Shown here piece after piece: positions 59,471 through 64,000 of a stretch of DNA of 64,000 bases (position 1 is its first letter; every line of letters starts with the position of its first letter). Under the pieces are notes generated by a model that had not been told where the DNA came from, ran no database searches, and saw only the letters and a program-made list of their open reading frames with translations. The position numbers and the translations under genes were made by a program. This DNA comes from Capsicum annuum (taxonomy: Eukaryota > Streptophyta > Magnoliopsida > Solanales > Solanaceae): positions 130,743,435 through 130,807,434 of the forward strand of contig NC_061118.1 of the NCBI RefSeq assembly GCF_002878395.1, written 5' to 3'.

Positions 59471-61029
59471 TTTGTAACATGGCGTATAAAAGTTTATTGA
59501 AATTTGTCTAACCTTTTTTTAAAAATTATGCAGACATCAATTGTAATGTATTTTTTATTTTTCTATTGTTTGTAGTTAAAAGATGTATCCCAAAAGAAAA
59601 GAAACTGAAAGTGAATCAACTTCTGACCACCTAACAAAAAAGTCTAGAGTACAAATAGATTCAGAGGAACTTTCTGAACAATCTCAGTCAGGGAAAAGTG
59701 AAGCTAAGGAAAGTTATGAAAATAATATTGAGGAAGGTGCAGAAGGGTATGTAGAGGCTGGTGAGGAAAATAAAAGTGAGGAGGAAGAAGAAGAAGAAGA
59801 TAAACAAAAAGAGGAGGAAGTAGAAAGTGAAAAAGAGGATGATGATCAACATGATGATAATGCATCACCAATGGGGCGTGAATTAAGATCGAATCCCAAC
59901 ATGATCCTGTCAAAACTATTAGTATTGACAGGTTTTAAGTTGTGATGCCTATAGATAACCCTGCAGAACTAACTGGTGATTTTGTACTTAAATCTCAGTT
60001 GGGGAAACCTTTTCATGATCATAGGAAAACTATGAAGAGGGAAAACATTGACGAACTTTTTAAGAAGAGCTGCTTTGACACTTTCTTGAGCTTCCTAAGG
60101 ACAACAATGCTTGTTTCCATATGAGCATGGTATATGATCTTCTCAAGTGCAGGATCAAGTATGTGGGGGATGATAAAGATTCGAATGAGGGGGTAAAAAA
60201 ATGGATGAAATCTGGATTAACTATTGTGGCATGCCGGTTTGTTTTGGCATAAAAGAGTTTACCATAGTGACAGGCTTGAGATGCGATCGTCCAAAAGAAC
60301 CTTTCATTAAGGAAACACACCGCAAAAATTTCAAGGCAAGCAGGACACCACCACCACTATCAAATAAAGGGAAGACATTATCCAAGTGTCCACCCACCAA
60401 AATCAACAAACGCAAGAAAAAATAGATGGGTTGTTGGACATTGCTGGACGTGGCTATAGAGCTACGATGTTGTTATAAAATCTCAAGGATAAAATCATAC
60501 CAATGAAGTACAAGGAGCAATTGTGCTTAGTTTGGTTTGCCCATTCCGTTATCTTGGCAAAAGATGTCAACAAAGTCACAGAAGATGATTTGTTGAAGCT
60601 TGCTTAGGATTTTGAGAAATTCAACAATTATCCTTGGGGATATGACTGTCAAATATTTATTGACAAAGCTATCTCTAAAGACGATCACATTATACGGCTT
60701 TCCTTATGCTTTCATGGTAAATTTAATCACCATTTGTTTACTCTTCTATTAATTTATATTGAATAATTATTATGACTTTTTTTTTCTTGCTTCCTGTTTA
60801 CATTTTTTAAGGCTTGGGAATTTGAAGTCATTCCTCCCCCGAAAGTAGGCCAAGGATTACTCGAATGAGGTTTCTCATCCAGGGATCCTTAGATGGTTGG
60901 CTGCAAAGAGCAACACAAGAATTAAGGAGGTTGATCTCTTTAACCCTCTGAATGATGCAGTAAGTCTTCTTTCAAGTAAAATAATTTAACTCAAAGAAAG
61001 ATATAAAAACAAATGGATAATTTGTTGTA

Positions 61030-61265
61030 ATTTATCTTAATTGATTACTCATCTTATGTAACATATCGGTAATCTGTTGCGACAGATAAGTCATTTTTCG
61101 CAATAGATTACCTATTTGTTGCTTTGGTTCTCTAAACCTAACTTAACAGATTACCCATCTACTACAACTTACGCAACAGATGGGTAATCTAATGCAACAA
61201 ATAGTTAATCTATTGCCACATATGAATCATTTGTTACACCATAAAGATCATATGTTGCATAAGTT
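61030..61265. repeat. CTGTTGCAACAG palindromic array 5 (intron)
   Basis: Copies such as taatctgttgcgacagata, cgcaacagatgggtaatct and atgttgcataag lie inside the 60960-61337 intron of the Ulp1-type gene. Confidence 0.88.
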
Positions 61266-62239
61266 TTCTGGGTTAACATATTGCCCGACTGACTGCAAAT
61301 TATTATTTGATTTAAACGTATCTACCTTTTCTTTTAGGTTGTGCATCCATGGATAGGACCCACTCAACAAAAGTTGGAGATGGATTTTTTTATTACTCTA
61401 GGTCTTGTTGATACAATAGAAGACCCAACGATAGAGTTAATAATAAAGGAATTGGCTGAAGCAACATCCATAAGAAGAGCAGTTACGCAAGATCAACCTA
61501 ATGTTGAGGCTCTTTATGACCAACCTGCTGCAACAGATTTGGGTGCTGCTTTTGGGGGTATTGCTGGTGGAGTTGTTCATATTAGTGGCAGCCATGCTGA
61601 TGTTGATGCTCCTGCCAATCGTAATGATGAGCATGTTGATGCTCAAGAAAAAATAATTATGTTTGAAATCACCCCTTACACTGGTCCCTTCACCTTTATA
61701 TCGGTCTGTCTCACCCTTATAGTGGTCTTTCTCACTCCTTTTTACCCTCATGTTCTCTTTGCAAATACAAAGACAATATGGACAAACAGGATAAACTCTT
61801 TGAAAGAATAGATTCTATCACTAAAGCTATCGAGGAATTGAAATCCAAGAGGGGTATCATACCATCCAAGAAGTTGAGAGAGCCATACACTCCTACAGTG
61901 GAGGTTTGGAAGAAAAAAAATCAATTAGACATATACTCTCAAATATAAAATTAAAAAAAATTGCAACTCATGCTCTTCCAAAAGTTGTTAAAGTTCAGGG
62001 ACTATTGAAGAAGGTGGACATATACGTGGAACATGATGCCAAACAGAAGGTTGTTCTGAGAAAGACCATAAATTCCAAGCAACGCGCAAAAACCTTCACC
62101 ATGAATACCTTTCCCCTAATATTTCAAGAAGATGACAAATATGGGCCTGTGGTACGTGAACACGGTAAGTTTACTTTTTATAACCTAGCCTTTTAATCTA
62201 CTCTATGAAGAAGAAGCTACATAATAAATGTATCATTTA

Positions 62240-62380
62240 TTACAATAGTTGGGTATTCTGGTTCAACTGTCGGTGGTTCTATTGCAACAGATTATCCATA
62301 TGTTGCATTAGATGGGTAATTTATTAACAGATTCAGAGAACCCTATACAACGGATGAACCATCCATTGCATCTTTCCACT
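62240..62380. repeat. CTGTTGCAACAG palindromic array 6 (intron)
   Basis: Four or five degenerate copies (ctattgcaacagattatcc, atatgttgcattagatggg and others) lie inside the 62165-62437 intron. Confidence 0.82.
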
Positions 62381-63194
62381 TTGTTTTTCTTTTTTAAAAT
62401 TACTAACCTATTTAAAAATTCTCTTCTTATATCATAGTATGTTGATAAAATTCTTTGGCTCATGAGGGACAGGCAATTAGCGTACCCGGAAGCTTATGAT
62501 GCTGCCGATAGGATAATGGACCTCAACTTCTACAATAATTTCAAAGACAGGCACGCTGAGCTCATTAAGCTAGCGTCAACTCCCAGGGGCTCCAATTTGA
62601 TTCGTTAGTTTTTGGGTTCCAATGGGATAAAGATATGATTAATTATGTTAGAGAAAAAAGGCCATATCTACACGGCAAGGACTGGACCAAAGCAAAGAGG
62701 ATTCTTGAAGTTATGAACGTGGAGGTCAAACATTTTCTAGCTCTTGAGATACTACTCGAGGAGGGAAAGATAAAGGTTTATGACTGCAGCTTACCTATTT
62801 TCGACAAGGCTAATTTTTTTACCCACATGCAGCCAATGTTGAAGTTGTTCCCCAACTTGTTGAGGCAGAGTAAACTGATGAATCATTTGCCAATGAAAGT
62901 GTTGATGAAGTAAATATGGGATTTTAAAGGTCGAAACAAGGACAAAGACCTTTCAAAAATATTAAATCGGTGGCGCATGCGGGCCGTACGCGCTTGCACA
63001 CATTGAATATTTGCTGACCAACATAGAAATGGCTGAGCCAACAACCTTTCTGTGTGACAACGTTGTGGCAAGGATGCAAGAGGTCTGGGCTTATGGGCTA
63101 CTAACTAAATGTTTGGAGCTTGTGTATAAAAAAAATGTAGAAACACAAACACCATGACAATTTTTATGTCATGACAATTTTTATATTTGATGAA

Positions 63195-63510
63195 AATTGA
63201 ATTTTTTATAATGCAACAGATTGTCTATCAGTTGTAAAGATAATCTATCTGTTCTGACAGATAGTTTATCTGTTGTAATAGGTTGGTCATCTATTGCATT
63301 ATGCAGATGTTTATATCTAAGTCTATCTGTTGCAACCGATACGTCATCTATTAGAGAAAAGTAAAATAATAGGAAAACCTATTTGATAATTTTCAACGGA
63401 TGACCTATATGTTGCAACATATGTCTAAATCTGTTTAATAATTTCCAATAGATATATGGTCTGTTGCAACAAATACATTATCTGTCGCAATATTTGAATC
63501 TAGTATTTCA
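63195..63510. repeat. CTGTTGCAACAG palindromic array 7
   Basis: About ten degenerate copies follow the plus-strand protease core and precede the minus-strand C-terminal exon at 63718. By analogy with arrays 5 and 6 it could be an intron whose downstream exon has been lost. Confidence 0.85.
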
Positions 63511-63717
63511 TTTCAATTAATAAATTCAAATCTAAAGATAACATAGACAAAATAAAATAAATCGAAGCCTTCAGAAATTACATGAAATAAATCAATAAAT
63601 AAATGAAATATAAAAAAATTGTTATGGGTACAGATGATCTACTCAACAAATAAATCAACAATTTAAGTTTTGGTGCTAACATTCCTAAGGAAAGGTTATT
63701 ACTTTGACAGTAAAGAT

Positions 63718-63978
63718 CTACTCAATATGGACAAGTTGTTCTTCATCCGGTACTATGAAATTTGGTTTTCGTCGTCCTGGATCTTTAATATCGCTTGCAT
63801 ACGATTTTTGAGCTTTCGCTTCTCCGTATTTTCATAAAAGAGCATCATATCTTTTATGGAGTGATCCGACATCAAGTCCATCATTTGGTACTTGTAATCC
63901 ATCGCTCAAATACTCGGTGTAAGCGGCAACAAAAAGACCATAATTCTTGCGTTTGTAAAAAATTAGATAATCCGTATC
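63718..63978 (-). pseudogene. C-terminal exon of another Ulp1-type protease gene
   Basis: Minus-strand frame ending at a TAG (63718-63720). It reads TDYLIFYKRKNYGLFVAAYT, then EYLSDGLQVPNDGLDVGSL, then KYGEAKAQKSYASDIKDP and VPDEEQLVHIE. I recognise this as the usual C-terminus of Solanaceae Ulp1-family proteins. One in-frame TGA (LL*KYGEA, where Trp is expected) breaks it. An acceptor-like tgtaag precedes the fragment near 63979, so it may be one exon of a gene that continues beyond the window. It points toward the plus-strand copy, so the two are convergent. Confidence 0.8.
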
Positions 63979-64000
63979 TTACAATTAATATAAGTGTTGT

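Larger units (their letters stand above)
59583..63150 (+). pseudogene. Ulp1-type (C48) cysteine protease gene with DUF1985-like region, multi-exon, decayed
   Basis: Ulp1 proteases cleave SUMO; plant MULE-associated copies have unknown targets. After an acceptor (ttctattgtttgtag) the first exon encodes MYPKRKETESESTSD and a Glu-rich stretch. A DUF1985-like region follows (60040-60720: LFKKSCFDTFL, then WINYCGMPVCFGIKEF). Introns are readable: one from about 60716 to 60810 (joining YAFM to AWEFEVIPP in frame), one at 60960-61337 (joining NDA to VVHPWIGP), and one at 62165-62437. The last exon carries the protease core: His in KHFLALEI (62731-62733), Asp in KVYDC (62782-62784, 17 codons later as in Ulp1), and Cys in GACGPY (62978-62980), the last in a different frame. 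Stops and frameshifts occur throughout. Confidence 0.85.

Noticed and set aside
34375..63510. CTGTTGCAACAG arrays as CRISPR-like repeats
   Set aside because: The spacing is irregular, the words are degenerate, spacers are not unique segments of constant length, and the genome is a plant. They are intronic palindromic minisatellites.

Overview
This window looks like plant nuclear heterochromatin. It is AT-rich and densely packed with nested, mutated transposable elements, and I see no intact single-copy host gene. The families point to a Solanaceae genome. They include Ty3/gypsy LTRs starting TGTAATRCCC or TGTAATGACC, an Athila-type and an Ogre/Tat-type element, a Mutator transposase of the MuDR type with an intron, and fragments of the Ulp1-like protease family whose introns carry CTGTTGCAACAG palindromes. 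That combination suggests pepper (Capsicum), but the species call is inference from remembered families.

Layout. 1-16237: a minus-strand Ty3/gypsy element (A) with a decayed gag and no recognisable pol. A second minus-strand gypsy element (B, 4186-10601, target duplication CATCC) is nested in it. 16238-17000: the end of an older Athila-type pol that element A inserted into. 18020-22529: two facing gypsy LTR remnants. 22790-23950: a decayed Ty1/copia pol end with its 3' boundary. 23948-25175: a 1.2-kb miniature LTR element. 25190-28075: a probable Helitron carrying a nuclear copy of plastid rrn16 leader DNA. 28334-28645: a Tourist/Harbinger-like MITE. 29321-32957: a deleted copia element with matching 234-bp LTRs and target duplication AAACT.

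34250-37179: a MuDR-type transposase pseudogene, cut by an Ogre/Tat-like element (LTR 37180-40920, PBS, and a frameshifted ORF1 at 41362-42330). 42780-44270: minus-strand 5' remains of a Ulp1-type gene. 44274-58250: a ~165-bp tandem satellite split by a complete 12.95-kb Athila-like element (44472-57421, target duplication ATTTA). 58700-63150: a plus-strand, multi-exon Ulp1-type protease pseudogene. 63718-63978: the C-terminus of another such gene on the minus strand.

Two cross-cutting patterns stand out. First, all seven clusters of the CTGTTGCAACAG palindrome lie in or beside introns of the MuDR and Ulp1 genes. Second, at least five unrelated LTR families in this window each carry a cluster of long, family-specific inverted repeats inside the LTR. 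Nearly all coding sequence is interrupted by stops and frameshifts, and many stops fit C-to-T decay of methylated DNA, so nothing here should be read as a working protein.
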